Assembly: GCA_041441915.1 (NCBI GenBank)
Contig: JASDRS010000017.1
Location: 1 to 64,000, forward strand
Origin: UBA10365 sp041441915
GTDB taxonomy: Bacteria; Pseudomonadota; Alphaproteobacteria; Rhodobacterales; Rhodobacteraceae
Length of the DNA: 64,000 bases
Reading direction: 5' to 3'
The position numbers and the translations under genes are program-made. This document shows, one piece after another, positions 26,322 to 34,821 of this stretch. The notes under the pieces are model-generated. The model saw only the letters and a program-made list of their open reading frames with translations. It ran no database searches and had not been told where the DNA came from. The first letter of the stretch is position 1; each line of letters opens with the position of its first letter.

Positions 26322-26422
26322 ACCTAATTCTTAGGCGCTTTGCCGCTTAGTATTCGATGTTTTGATGACAAATTTGTGAAAATATGATCCAATTAAAGGG
26401 TGAGTTTTATTGGAGGACTGAA

Positions 26423-26590
26423 ATGACGATTGCTTCGCATATCCAAGAATTAAAACGCAAGCACCAATCCCTGTCCGATGCGGTTGAAAAGGCGCAGCAA
26501 AACCTGGGTTTTGATCGTTTTCAAATTGCCGAGTTAAAAAAGAAAAAGCTCAGGCTGAAGGAAAAAATTAGCCGCCTTAGCCAACGTTAG
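26423..26590 (+). CDS. YdcH family protein (DUF465)
   Basis: A 55-residue, highly charged, helical protein: SHIQELKRKHQSLSDAVEKA followed by FQIAELKKKKLRLKEKISRL. This matches the YdcH/DUF465 family, short coiled-coil proteins of unknown function found in most proteobacteria. The ATG at 26423 has GGAGG at good spacing. It overlaps the end of the convergent transporter by 14 bases. Confidence 0.85.
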   Translation: MTIASHIQELKRKHQSLSDAVEKAQQNLGFDRFQIAELKKKKLRLKEKISRLSQR

Positions 26591-27464
26591 GGCGCGCCTT
26601 ACTCGTGCGTGCACTGGCAAAAGCGGCGATTATTGCCCCTAATGTGATGAGGATTGCTGCAAGTGCCAGCCGTGAGCTAGCGGGTGAAAATCCAAGCGCC
26701 ACAAGGGTTAAGGTAGAAAAAAGTGGCGCCGCATAGCTGCCCACGCCCAAAAGTTGAATATCGCCCTTTTTCATCCCAATATCCCAGGTAAAAAACGCAA
26801 GCCCCACTGGGCCAAGCCCCAATGCTAAAATTGCAAGCCAGCCGCTGGTGGACTCTGGCCAAAGGGTGGTTTCCAGTACTAAATGAGATATCAGGGACAA
26901 AAATGCCGCCGCCAGGCAAAAGACGGTTACCGCCTCGGTGGGAACGGCCCCGAATTTGCGTGATAAAACTGAGTAGGTCGACCAGGTGATCGCGCATAAG
27001 AACGCCAAGCCGTAGCCGAGGCTTTGCGTGGGGCTAACTGAAACGCTTTGCCCTAGCACCAAAAGTGCTGCTCCACCAAAGGCGATCAGCCCGCCCAAAA
27101 TATGTAGGAATAACAGTCGCTCGCCTGGTAAAAGCCCGGAAAAAAGAACGATCAGGAGCGGCCAAAGATAGGCGATCAAACCCGCTTCGGCGGCGGGGGC
27201 CAAACGCAAGGCACTGAAATATAATACATGATAGCCAAAAAGACCCAACGTGCCGCTTAGATAGACTTTCCAAGAAACGCTCTTCAGGATCCCAAAGCCC
27301 GAACCAAAAGCCAACCAAAAACACCCTAAGCAGCCCCCAATGCCAAAGCAAATCGTATTCAGCTGCAGGGCTGGCACGGGGGCAGAACTTACGGTGAAAA
27401 GGGCTAGAAGTGACCAAAGGATCACCGCACTAAACCCTATGAGCGTTGCGTGGTTTTTGGACAT
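26577..27464 (-). CDS. DMT-superfamily (EamA) exporter
   Basis: The protein is 295 residues with about ten hydrophobic helices in two EamA repeats; GFSAVILWSLLALFTVSSAP opens the first and SLGYGLAFLCAITWSTYSVL the second. LAPAAEAGLIAYLWPLLIVL is the usual helix pair at the end of repeat one. EamA proteins export amino acids and other small metabolites; substrate unknown. It resembles the YddG aromatic amino acid exporter group in length and start, but only loosely. The ATG at 27464 has AAGGATAAT just upstream; an in-frame ATG 21 codons earlier is disfavoured. Confidence 0.85.
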   Translation of the reverse strand: MSKNHATLIGFSAVILWSLLALFTVSSAPVPALQLNTICFGIGGCLGCFWLAFGSGFGILKSVSWKVYLSGTLGLFGYHVLYFSALRLAPAAEAGLIAYLWPLLIVLFSGLLPGERLLFLHILGGLIAFGGAALLVLGQSVSVSPTQSLGYGLAFLCAITWSTYSVLSRKFGAVPTEAVTVFCLAAAFLSLISHLVLETTLWPESTSGWLAILALGLGPVGLAFFTWDIGMKKGDIQLLGVGSYAAPLFSTLTLVALGFSPASSRLALAAILITLGAIIAAFASARTSKARPNVG

Positions 27465-27498
27465 ATTATCCTTAAAGTTCTGCCTCAGGGCCGATGGA

Positions 27499-28224
27499 TT
27501 AGGTGAGATATTGCCCGCCATTGGCACTGAGGGTAGCGCCTGTGATAAAGCCTGCGTCTTTGGCTGCCAAAAACACCACGCAGCGTGCGATTTCCTCGGG
27601 TTCGCCTAAACGACCTACGGGGATTTGCGGCAAGATGCGCTCGTTAAGAACCTTTTCATTAATCGCCCGCACCATTTTGGTGCCAATATATCCGGGACAA
27701 ATCGCATTGACGGTGATGCCCGCGCGCGCTCCTTCTTGTGCCAAGGCCTTGGTGAAACCCAGGCCGCCAGATTTGGAGGCGGAGTAATTAACCTGGCCAG
27801 CCTGGCCTTTTTGGCCATTGATTGAACTGATGTTGATCACGCGACCAAATTTTCTGTCACGCATGCTGCCCCAGATGGGCTGCGTCATATTGAATAAACT
27901 ATTTAGGTTTGTATCTACAGCCTCTTTCCAGAGCGTGGGCGTCATTTTGTGGAACATTCCATCGCGCGTGATACCCGCATTATTTACTAAAACGTCAATG
28001 GGGCCCAGATCAGCTTCGACCTTTTTGATGCCTTCAACACAGGCATCATAATCTGCAACCGACCATTTATAAGAGGCAATTCCCGTTGCTGCAGTAAAGG
28101 CGCCCGCTGCTTCGTCATTACGGACGTAATTTGCAGCAACATTATAGCCAGCTTCTTTTAGAGCAGCTGAAATGGCCGCACCAATTCCGCGCGTTCCACC
28201 CGTAACAAGCGCAACTTGTGCCAT
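27499..28224 (-). CDS. phaB: Acetoacetyl-CoA reductase PhaB
   Basis: PhaB is an NADPH-dependent short-chain dehydrogenase that reduces acetoacetyl-CoA to (R)-3-hydroxybutyryl-CoA, the monomer of polyhydroxybutyrate. The 241-residue protein has the cofactor motif TGGTRGIG (8-15) and NNAG (81-84). The catalytic set is S134, Y147, K151 (QVNYSASKSG), and it ends ATLSANGGQYLT. The INGQKGQAGQVNY block is characteristic of PhaB. It follows phaA with 63 bases between and a strong GGGAGG. No phaC synthase is in the window, so polymer formation depends on genes elsewhere. Confidence 0.94.
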   Translation of the reverse strand: MAQVALVTGGTRGIGAAISAALKEAGYNVAANYVRNDEAAGAFTAATGIASYKWSVADYDACVEGIKKVEADLGPIDVLVNNAGITRDGMFHKMTPTLWKEAVDTNLNSLFNMTQPIWGSMRDRKFGRVINISSINGQKGQAGQVNYSASKSGGLGFTKALAQEGARAGITVNAICPGYIGTKMVRAINEKVLNERILPQIPVGRLGEPEEIARCVVFLAAKDAGFITGATLSANGGQYLT

Positions 28225-28287
28225 TCAAACCTCCCTGCACTACTTTTATTTTGGGCGCGGCGTTTAGCCCCCCAAACCCTAATCAAG

Positions 28288-29463
28288 TTAGGGGCGTTCA
28301 AGGCACATGGCAACGCCCATACCTCCGCCAATGCATAAAGTTGCCAAAGCTTTTTTTGCGTCGCGTCGCGTCATTTCGAACAAGAGTGTGTTCAAGATCC
28401 GGGCCCCCGACGCACCGATTGGGTGACCAATAGCAATAGCGCCACCGTTCACGTTCACGCAATCAGGGCTCCAGCCCATATCTTTGTTCACGGCGCAGGC
28501 TTGAGCGGCGAAAGCTTCGTTTGCTTCGATCAGATCAAGATCAGCTGCATTCCAGCCAGCTTTTTGTAAGGCTTTCCGCGAAGCATAAATAGGCCCCGCC
28601 CCCATAATAGCAGGATCCAGGCCAGCCGTTGCATAAGACGCAATTCGCGCGAGCGGTGTCAGCCCACGTTTAGCCGCAGCGGCTTCTGACATGACCATGA
28701 CAGCAGCAGCACCGTCATTGAGCCCCGAGGCATTGCCCGCGGTGACTGAGCCTTCTTTGTTGAAAGCGGGGCGTAATTTGGTCATGCTTTCCAATGTTGC
28801 GCCGTGGCGAATATATTCGTCAGCGCTTACTGTCACATCGCCCTTGCGGGTTTTGATCACGAAAGGCACAATTTCATTAATAAAACGACCTGCAACTTGC
28901 GCTGCTTCGGCCTTGTTTTGACTGGCCAAAGCGAAAGCATCTTGCACTTCGCGGGTGATACCCCACTTCGCGGCCACATTTTCAGCCGTTTGGCCCATAT
29001 GGTAGCTGTTGAAAGCATCCCAAAGTCCGTCACGAACCATCGAGTCGATGAATGATAAGTCACCCATCTTTTGCCCTGCGCGCAGATGCGAAACATGGGG
29101 CGAGAGCGACATATTTTCTTGACCGCCAGCAATGACAATTTCGGCATCGCCCAATTGCACATGCATTGCGCCTAAGGCCACGGCGCGCAGACCTGATCCG
29201 CAGACCTGATTGATCGACCACGCGCTGGCTTCTTGCGAAAGTCCTGCACGAATATGAGCTTGACGGGCTGGATTTTGGCCCTGACCTGCTGTTAAAACTT
29301 GACCCAAAATTGTTTCAGATACTTCAGCCTTATCAACGGTTGCTCGGGCCACAACCTCTTCAATTACCGCCGCGCCCAGTTCATGGGCGGGTGTGGCCGC
29401 AAAGGCACCGTTGAAACTTCCGACAGCAGTGCGCGCTGCAGATACGATAACAACATTGGTCAT
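28288..29463 (-). CDS. phaA: Acetyl-CoA acetyltransferase PhaA (beta-ketothiolase)
   Basis: This biosynthetic thiolase of 391 residues joins two acetyl-CoA into acetoacetyl-CoA. The catalytic residues are C88 (INQVCGSGLRA), H347 (IAIGHPIGASGARI) and C377 (ATLCIGGGMG), matching the Zoogloea enzyme (C89/H348/C378) one residue apart. It is first in a phaA-phaB operon on the minus strand. An inverted repeat lies 20-50 bases before its start. Confidence 0.95.
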   Translation of the reverse strand: MTNVVIVSAARTAVGSFNGAFAATPAHELGAAVIEEVVARATVDKAEVSETILGQVLTAGQGQNPARQAHIRAGLSQEASAWSINQVCGSGLRAVALGAMHVQLGDAEIVIAGGQENMSLSPHVSHLRAGQKMGDLSFIDSMVRDGLWDAFNSYHMGQTAENVAAKWGITREVQDAFALASQNKAEAAQVAGRFINEIVPFVIKTRKGDVTVSADEYIRHGATLESMTKLRPAFNKEGSVTAGNASGLNDGAAAVMVMSEAAAAKRGLTPLARIASYATAGLDPAIMGAGPIYASRKALQKAGWNAADLDLIEANEAFAAQACAVNKDMGWSPDCVNVNGGAIAIGHPIGASGARILNTLLFEMTRRDAKKALATLCIGGGMGVAMCLERP

Positions 29464-29483
29464 GGCATTCCTTTCTAGATTTC

Positions 29484-29511
29484 AAAGCGGCGGCATATAT
29501 ACTGCCGCTTT
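29484..29511. repeat. Inverted repeat in the phaA leader/promoter region
   Basis: AAAGCGGC (29484-29491) is matched by GCCGCTTT (29504-29511), with a 12-base centre. An alternative pairing CGGCA/TGCCG lies inside. It sits 21-48 bases before the phaA start, where an operator or a 5' UTR hairpin would act. No T-run follows on either strand, so it is not a terminator. The protein that binds, if any, is unknown. Confidence 0.5.
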
Positions 29512-29519
29512 GCCACATT

Positions 29520-29901
29520 TCGATATCATCCCTACCCGAAAGCGCAAGGGTTTTTACCGAAAGTACCATCTGTGAACTAACCCTCATATTTTCATGGTGT
29601 CGAAGTGCAAAATTTTAAAATAATATAAAATATAAGCATCCTAAGAAATTCAGTGGGAAAGGTACGCCTTACTCAGTTATTTCACTCATGAAACTTGCAA
29701 CAACTTTAGGGTTTTATACGTCTTAACCCACTGCGCATTAGAGGGTGCCCCTCGGCACCATGTTTGAAAGTTCATTCAATTTACCACAAGATATGATATG
29801 TTATTGATTTAGCGGCTTTCAGCCATTTTTCTGAGATGTGTTAACCAGAGCTTAAGGCTTAATTTAAACTACATTTTGTAATTGCCAAAGGTCAGCATTC
29901 T
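29520..29901. other. Intergenic stretch, weak hairpin only
   Basis: AT-rich sequence between the divergent phaA and tag genes. The only structure I see is GGTGCC-CCTC-GGCACC (29744-29759), a six-pair stem with a four-base loop and no T-run. No frame resembles a gene. Promoters for tag and phaA probably lie here, but I cannot fix them. Confidence 0.4.
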
Positions 29902-30480
29902 ATGCACGCAAATGAACCGCAGAGATGTCCATGGTGTGGACAAGATCCGATTTATGAAACCTACCATGACGAAGAATGGGGCGTGCCCGAACGTGATTCG
30001 CGTGCCCTATTCGAAAAGCTGATTCTTGATGGCTTCCAAGCCGGCCTGTCATGGATCACAATTTTACGCAAACGCCCTGCTTTTCGGCAGGCATTTGAAG
30101 AATTTAATCCTCATGTTATTGCCCGCTGGGTCGAATCGGATGTTGAAAAATTATTAAAAAATGTGGGTATTGTTCGCCATGGGGGAAAAATCAGGGGGGC
30201 GATAGCCTCTGCACGTGCCTATGAGAATATCGAAGAAAAAGTTGGATTTGATCAGTTCTTGTGGCGCTATATGGACGGTAAGGCTTTGCAAAACCGCTTT
30301 ATCACGCAAGCTGACGTACCGCCCAAAACTGCGTTGTCTGAGCGTATCTCAAAGGATCTTAAGGCCCAAGGCTTTACTTATTGCGGCCCCACTATTGTTT
30401 ACGCCTTTATGGAGGCTGTGGGCATGGTCAATGATCATCTAATCACCTGCGCGCGTCATGAACAGGTGGCCAAGCTTTAG
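29902..30480 (+). CDS. tag: DNA-3-methyladenine glycosylase I (Tag)
   Basis: Tag removes 3-methyladenine from alkylated DNA. The 192-residue protein matches the family throughout: YHDEEWGVPERDSRALFEKL, QAGLSWITILRKR. E38 is the active-site glutamate by alignment with E. coli. The zinc-snap ligands seem present: a cysteine near the start (C9 or C12), H22, and H179/C183 in NDHLITCARH, spaced as in E. coli H175/C179. It stands alone between intergenic DNA and the convergent TlpA-like gene. Confidence 0.95.
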   Translation: MHANEPQRCPWCGQDPIYETYHDEEWGVPERDSRALFEKLILDGFQAGLSWITILRKRPAFRQAFEEFNPHVIARWVESDVEKLLKNVGIVRHGGKIRGAIASARAYENIEEKVGFDQFLWRYMDGKALQNRFITQADVPPKTALSERISKDLKAQGFTYCGPTIVYAFMEAVGMVNDHLITCARHEQVAKL

Positions 30481-30486
30481 ATAGGC

Positions 30487-31038
30487 TTACTGGATCAGGG
30501 CTGAAAAGAGTGCAATAGCGTTTGGTGAAGACCAATCTGCGTCGCCAATAAAACGTCCAACCTCTTGCCCCTCAGGGTTCAAAACGAGGCTCACCGGCAA
30601 GGCCAAAACGCCGGAATCGCGGGCCATTTGTGAATTGGGGTCGCGCAGAAAGGTCAGATTTTTTAGCCCCGCATCGGAAATCAAGGCTGAAATCGCGGGC
30701 AGGGGGTTGGGACCTGTGGCGATCGTAACCACCGCGAAATCTGGGCCTGCCAAAGTGTCTGCTAAGCGGTCAAGACTTGGCATTTCTTTTCGACAAGGTG
30801 CGCACCATGTGGCCCAAAAATTTAGCAAAACCCAGCGCCCCTGATCTCTACTTAAATATTGTGTTGCATCCATCAAATCAACCAAAGGGCTGTTGGTCAT
30901 GGGTTTTGGACTGGCGTGAAACACCAATTTTCGCATATCACCTGCTTGCAGTGCTTGGGCTTGGGGCACGTCGGCAACAGCAGCATTTGCACCAAGCAGC
31001 AAGGCCGTATAAAGAAGAGACAATATCACGCGCACCAT
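30487..31038 (-). CDS. TlpA-like periplasmic thioredoxin-fold protein
   Basis: This 183-residue protein has a signal peptide or anchor (VILSLLYTALLLGANAAVA) and a thioredoxin fold with WCAPC (C79, C82) in NFWATWCAPCRKEMPSL. Family members such as TlpA reduce periplasmic disulfides for cytochrome oxidase or cytochrome c assembly. The ATG at 31038 has GGAG six bases upstream; a TTG at 31050 is unlikely. The start lies only 20 bases from the divergent argH start. Confidence 0.9.
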   Translation of the reverse strand: MVRVILSLLYTALLLGANAAVADVPQAQALQAGDMRKLVFHASPKPMTNSPLVDLMDATQYLSRDQGRWVLLNFWATWCAPCRKEMPSLDRLADTLAGPDFAVVTIATGPNPLPAISALISDAGLKNLTFLRDPNSQMARDSGVLALPVSLVLNPEGQEVGRFIGDADWSSPNAIALFSALIQ

Positions 31039-31058
31039 AGCATTCTCCAAAGGCCATT

Positions 31059-32465
31059 ATGTCAGACATATCAAAACCCAACCAACAGGCCAATGCAATG
31101 TGGGGCGGTCGCTTTGCTGCGGGTCCTGATGCTATCATGCAGGCGATCAATGCCTCTGTCAGCTTTGATCAACGGCTGTACGCTCAAGATATCCGCGCCT
31201 CGCGCGCCCATGCGGCAATGTTGGCTGCACAAGATATAATTACAGATAGCGATGCTATGGCCATAGAGGAAGGCCTACTCACGGTATTGTCAGAAATTGA
31301 AGCTGGAAAATTCCAGTTTCAAGAGGTGCTTGAAGATATTCACATGAATGTCGAAGCGCGTTTGAAAGAAATAATAGGCACGCCGGCAGGGCGCTTGCAC
31401 ACTGCACGGTCGCGCAATGATCAGGTTGCGGTGGATTTTCGTCTCTGGGTGCGTGACCAATGCGACGCTGCCATATTAGGGATCGAAGCTTTGATGCGCG
31501 CCTTTTTGGCTCAGGCTGAAGTGGGGGCAGAATGGCCGATGCCTGGATTTACCCATTTGCAAACTGCGCAACCAGTGACATGGGGCCATCATATGATGGC
31601 CTATGTTGAAATGCTGTCGCGTGATCGCAGTCGGTTTCAAGATGCGCGCCGGCGCATGAACATCTCGCCCCTTGGGTCGGCGGCCTTGGCGGGCACCTCG
31701 TTTCCCATTGATCGCCACGCCACGGCACAGGCCTTGGGTTTTGACGGGCCCACCGCTAACAGTTTGGATTCGGTATCAGACCGCGACTTCGCGCTTGAAT
31801 TCCTATCTGTCTCGTCGATCTGTGCCATGCACTTGTCACGTTTTTCTGAGGAATTGGTCATTTGGTCATCAGCGCAGTTTCGCTTTGTGCATCTGTCAGA
31901 CCGCTGGACTACGGGCTCTTCGATCATGCCACAAAAGAAAAATCCTGACGCGGCCGAACTTTTGCGCGCCAAGTTGGGGCGGATTTTGGGTGCCACGGTA
32001 GCCTTGTTTACGGTGATGAAGGGCCTGCCTCTGACCTATTCGAAAGATATGCAAGAAGACAAAGAACAGGTGTTTGATGCGGCAGATACATTGATGCTGT
32101 GCCTTGCCGCTATGACGGGCATGGTAGGCGATATGCAGGCTGAACGCACCGCTTTGTCCCGCGCGGCAGGTGCGGGCTTTTCAACGGCCACCGATCTAGC
32201 CGATTGGCTGGTGCGCGCGCTTTGCTTACCCTTTCGCGATGCGCATCATATGACTGGAAGTTTGGTGGCATTGGCCGAACAAAAGGGCTGCAATTTGCCG
32301 GAACTGAGCCTTGAGGCGATACAAAGCGTACATCCGGCGATTACAGTGGATGTTTTTAGTGTTTTAGGGGTGGAAAATTCTATCAAGAGTCGCACCTCTT
32401 ATGGCGGAACAGCGCCGGTGCGTGTGTTAGAACAGGTGGCGCGATGGAAAAAGGAATTAGCGTAA
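31059..32465 (+). CDS. argH: Argininosuccinate lyase ArgH
   Basis: ArgH splits argininosuccinate into arginine and fumarate, the last step of arginine synthesis. The 468-residue chain carries HTARSRNDQ (114-122) and the superfamily signature GSSIMPQKKNPD (about 286-297), whose flexible loop holds the catalytic serine. The start MSDISKPNQQANAMWGGRF is normal. Its stop overlaps the start of a small lipoprotein gene by one base, so argH, the lipoprotein, the DUF2834 remnant and lysA look like one transcript. Confidence 0.96.
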   Translation: MSDISKPNQQANAMWGGRFAAGPDAIMQAINASVSFDQRLYAQDIRASRAHAAMLAAQDIITDSDAMAIEEGLLTVLSEIEAGKFQFQEVLEDIHMNVEARLKEIIGTPAGRLHTARSRNDQVAVDFRLWVRDQCDAAILGIEALMRAFLAQAEVGAEWPMPGFTHLQTAQPVTWGHHMMAYVEMLSRDRSRFQDARRRMNISPLGSAALAGTSFPIDRHATAQALGFDGPTANSLDSVSDRDFALEFLSVSSICAMHLSRFSEELVIWSSAQFRFVHLSDRWTTGSSIMPQKKNPDAAELLRAKLGRILGATVALFTVMKGLPLTYSKDMQEDKEQVFDAADTLMLCLAAMTGMVGDMQAERTALSRAAGAGFSTATDLADWLVRALCLPFRDAHHMTGSLVALAEQKGCNLPELSLEAIQSVHPAITVDVFSVLGVENSIKSRTSYGGTAPVRVLEQVARWKKELA

Positions 32466-32572
32466 TGCGTATCATTGCAGGGCTTTTAGCCGCTGTTCTT
32501 TTGCTAAGTGCTTGTGGGGCAGGTGGCACGCCTGAACGCCCATCAGTCACATCTGGGAGGCTTTTTTGGTGA
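32465..32572 (+). CDS. Very small lipoprotein after argH
   Basis: A 35-residue reading frame starts in the argH stop codon (TAATG). It reads a charged start, a hydrophobic run IIAGLLAAVLLL and the lipobox LSAC, then GAGGTPERPSVTSGRLFW. After lipid attachment only 19 residues would remain. Rhodobacterales commonly have a short lipoprotein at this place between argH and lysA, which supports it. The stop overlaps the DUF2834 start. Function unknown. Confidence 0.6.
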   Translation: MRIIAGLLAAVLLLSACGAGGTPERPSVTSGRLFW

Positions 32573-32888
32573 TCTCGCCTTTGCGGTTAAGCTATGTGGG
32601 CCTGAGCCTTTGGGGTGCCGTGCATCCGAGTATTGTTTTGTGATTTATATGCAAGAAAGTGGCAGCGGCCTTCTTAGTTTGGGTGATGCATGGTATGTTA
32701 ACGGCTCAACTAGGGGATTAATGTGGAATCTGACAATTGCCACCATAGCTTTTACGCTGTGGATCTTGGCCAGGGTAAGCGTCTGGCGTAATTTAGTGTC
32801 CCTTTGGGATATTGCGGCGACCTTTACGATAGGTGTTTCGTGCGGCTTGCCGCTTTATTTGTTTTTACGAACCAAAGCTGTCACCTAA
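32569..32888 (+). pseudogene. DUF2834 membrane protein, frameshifted
   Basis: From a GTG at 32569 (GGGAGG upstream) the frame reads ISPLRLSYVGLSLWGAVHP, a DUF2834 start, and then hits a stop. Around 32629 the coding content moves to another frame: FVIYMQESGSGLLSLGDAW, then WNLTIATIAFTLWILA and IGVSCGLPLYLFLRTK, ending at 32888. One base appears to be missing. Family members are small multi-helix membrane proteins of unknown role, about 105 residues. A base-calling error would restore an intact gene, so the pseudogene label is provisional. Confidence 0.7.
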
Positions 32889-32898
32889 GGGGCATAAA

Positions 32899-34176
32899 AT
32901 GGATCACTTTCTATATAAAAGAGGGGCTTTATATGCCGAAGATGTGGAGGTTTCTGAAATAGCTGCGGCCGTTGGTACGCCCTTTTACTGTTATTCAACT
33001 GCCACTTTGACTCGCCATTATCAATTGTTCACTGAGGCGTTGGATCCGATGCCGCATTTGGTGTGCTTTGCGATCAAATCTTTGTCGAATGTGGCCGTTC
33101 TTAAAATCTTGGGGGATTTGGGCGCGGGCATGGATGTCGTGTCGGGTGGCGAATATCAGCGCGCTTTGGCGGCGGGTGTTTCGGGCGATAAAATCGTGTT
33201 TTCGGGTGTTGGAAAAACCCAAGATGAAATGCGCATGGCGCTTTTGGGTGGCATTAGGCAGTTTAATGTGGAATCAGAACCCGAATTGCTAAAACTATCG
33301 CAGGTTGCAAGTGCCTTGGGTAAAGTCGCCCCAATTGCCATTCGCGTCAATCCTGATGTTGATGCCAAAACTCACGAAAAAATTGCCACTGGAAAAAAAG
33401 AAAATAAATTTGGCATTCCCATAGGCCGCTCAGTGCAGGTTTATGCTTTGGCAGGCAGCCTGCCTGGGATTGATGTCGTGGGCATTGACGTGCACATAGG
33501 TAGTCAGCTGACTGATCTTGCCCCGTTTGAAGAGGCTTATCAAAAAATTGCTGAGCTTACTCATGTTTTGCGTGCTCAAGGCCATAATATTAAAAGGCTT
33601 GATCTGGGCGGCGGCTTGGGTATTCCCTATGAAAAATCAAACTTGGCGCCCCCCCTGCCTTCAGATTACGGCGCCTTGATCAAACGCAAGCTAGGGGATT
33701 TGGGCTGCGAGATCGAAATTGAACCGGGCCGACTTATTTCAGGGAATGCGGGTATACTCGTGTCAAAAGTGATTTATGTAAAAGAGGGCGAAGATCAAGA
33801 TTTTTTGATTGTTGACGCGGCCATGAATGATTTGGTGCGCCCATCGATGTATGGTGCTCATCATGACATTTTGCCGGTCCAAGAAGCCACACTAGGCGAA
33901 CCGACACGCCCTTATGACGTGGTTGGGCCTGTGTGCGAAACTGGCGACACATTTGGCAAAGCGCGCCCCTTCACGTCTGTTGTGGCTGGAGACTTGGTGG
34001 TCTTTCGCTCGGCTGGGGCTTACGGTGCTGTGATGGCCTCGGAATATAATTCACGCCCTCTTATTCCCGAAGTTTTGGTGCATAGTGATAATTTTGCTGT
34101 TATTAGACCCCGCCCAACGCATGAGGAGATGATTGCACGCGATAAAGTTCCAGAGTGGATTCGCAACAAAACCTGA
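32899..34176 (+). CDS. lysA: Diaminopimelate decarboxylase LysA
   Basis: LysA decarboxylates meso-diaminopimelate to lysine, a PLP enzyme with an alanine-racemase-like barrel. The 425-residue protein has the PLP lysine in VCFAIKSLSN, the HIGSQ-type motif DVHIGSQLTD, the glycine loop DLGGGLGIPY, EPGRLISGNAG, and CETGDTFGK near the second active site. The ATG at 32899 follows AAGGGGC; an upstream in-frame ATG at 32833 lies inside the DUF2834 remnant. It ends the argH transcript. Confidence 0.96.
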   Translation: MDHFLYKRGALYAEDVEVSEIAAAVGTPFYCYSTATLTRHYQLFTEALDPMPHLVCFAIKSLSNVAVLKILGDLGAGMDVVSGGEYQRALAAGVSGDKIVFSGVGKTQDEMRMALLGGIRQFNVESEPELLKLSQVASALGKVAPIAIRVNPDVDAKTHEKIATGKKENKFGIPIGRSVQVYALAGSLPGIDVVGIDVHIGSQLTDLAPFEEAYQKIAELTHVLRAQGHNIKRLDLGGGLGIPYEKSNLAPPLPSDYGALIKRKLGDLGCEIEIEPGRLISGNAGILVSKVIYVKEGEDQDFLIVDAAMNDLVRPSMYGAHHDILPVQEATLGEPTRPYDVVGPVCETGDTFGKARPFTSVVAGDLVVFRSAGAYGAVMASEYNSRPLIPEVLVHSDNFAVIRPRPTHEEMIARDKVPEWIRNKT

Positions 34177-34245
34177 GATTGGGCGGACGGTGCAAAAAAA
34201 TAGCAAAAATCCCTCTTGTCCTCTTTGGTTAAGCTAGGCAGGGCT

Positions 34246-34724
34246 GTGTTCTACAAGAATTTTGGTCGATTTTTTCTCTATATGCGGCCGCTGCCTTTGA
34301 TGTCTTAAGCGCCTCACCTATTTAGGTGGCGTGATTTGTGCTGGCATCGGTGAAATCTGTGGAGATTTAAGCTTTTTGGCGCGGCATCGGGCGCTTTAAG
34401 TGGTCCTATAGGGCGCAGGCAATCGGGTGGATGGGCGAGCTGTTGTTAGGCGTCCAATCTGCGGTTGCCAGCAAAGGGAAAGATCCCCTTGCATTGCGCA
34501 AATGTCTGCTCGATTTTTATTATGCTCTGCCGCAAGACCCTGCACCCAACGATGGCGATCCTGCCGCCAACCACTTTGGCCAAGTGGAACCCAAAGGGAT
34601 GCGCGACCCTATGGGCGGCGTAGTGGACCAAGACCCAAATGCATCCAGGAGTAAAATTGTGATAAATGACGAAATAATTAATTGTAAATTTCAAGATTTA
34701 CTTTATGAAATTTGGCTCAGTTAA
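34246..34724 (+). pseudogene. Possible remnant of a DUF4175/TIGR02302-type gene
   Basis: Downstream of lysA, Rhodobacterales usually carry a large DUF4175 (TIGR02302) membrane protein. Here only fragments remain. An open stretch from about 34370 reads RGIGRFKWSYRAQAIGWM, which resembles the post-helix segment (RFRWPxRAEAIxRLD in relatives, from memory). It then runs into LALRKCLLDFYYALPQDPAP and GMRDPMGGVVDQDPN, which could be C-terminal material joined by deletion. Stops interrupt the upstream part. The match is weak and rests largely on gene order. A short ORF 34431-34724 survives but has no ribosome site. Confidence 0.35.
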
Positions 34725-34821
34725 GACAACACGTTGGGTCTGTGCAGAGCACAACGATCTGTTCCGCTTGTTTGATTTTTTGATCCTGTGGCTGAGATCG
34801 AAAGGTCCTAGGGCTCTATCC

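Noticed and set aside
29744..29759. GGTGCC/GGCACC hairpin as a terminator
   Set aside because: Stem is short and no T-run follows on either strand; neither adjacent gene ends here.
32508..32888. 126-codon frame that could be taken as an intact membrane protein
   Set aside because: Its first 40 residues are the out-of-frame reading of the lipoprotein and the DUF2834 start; only the later part is real protein sequence.
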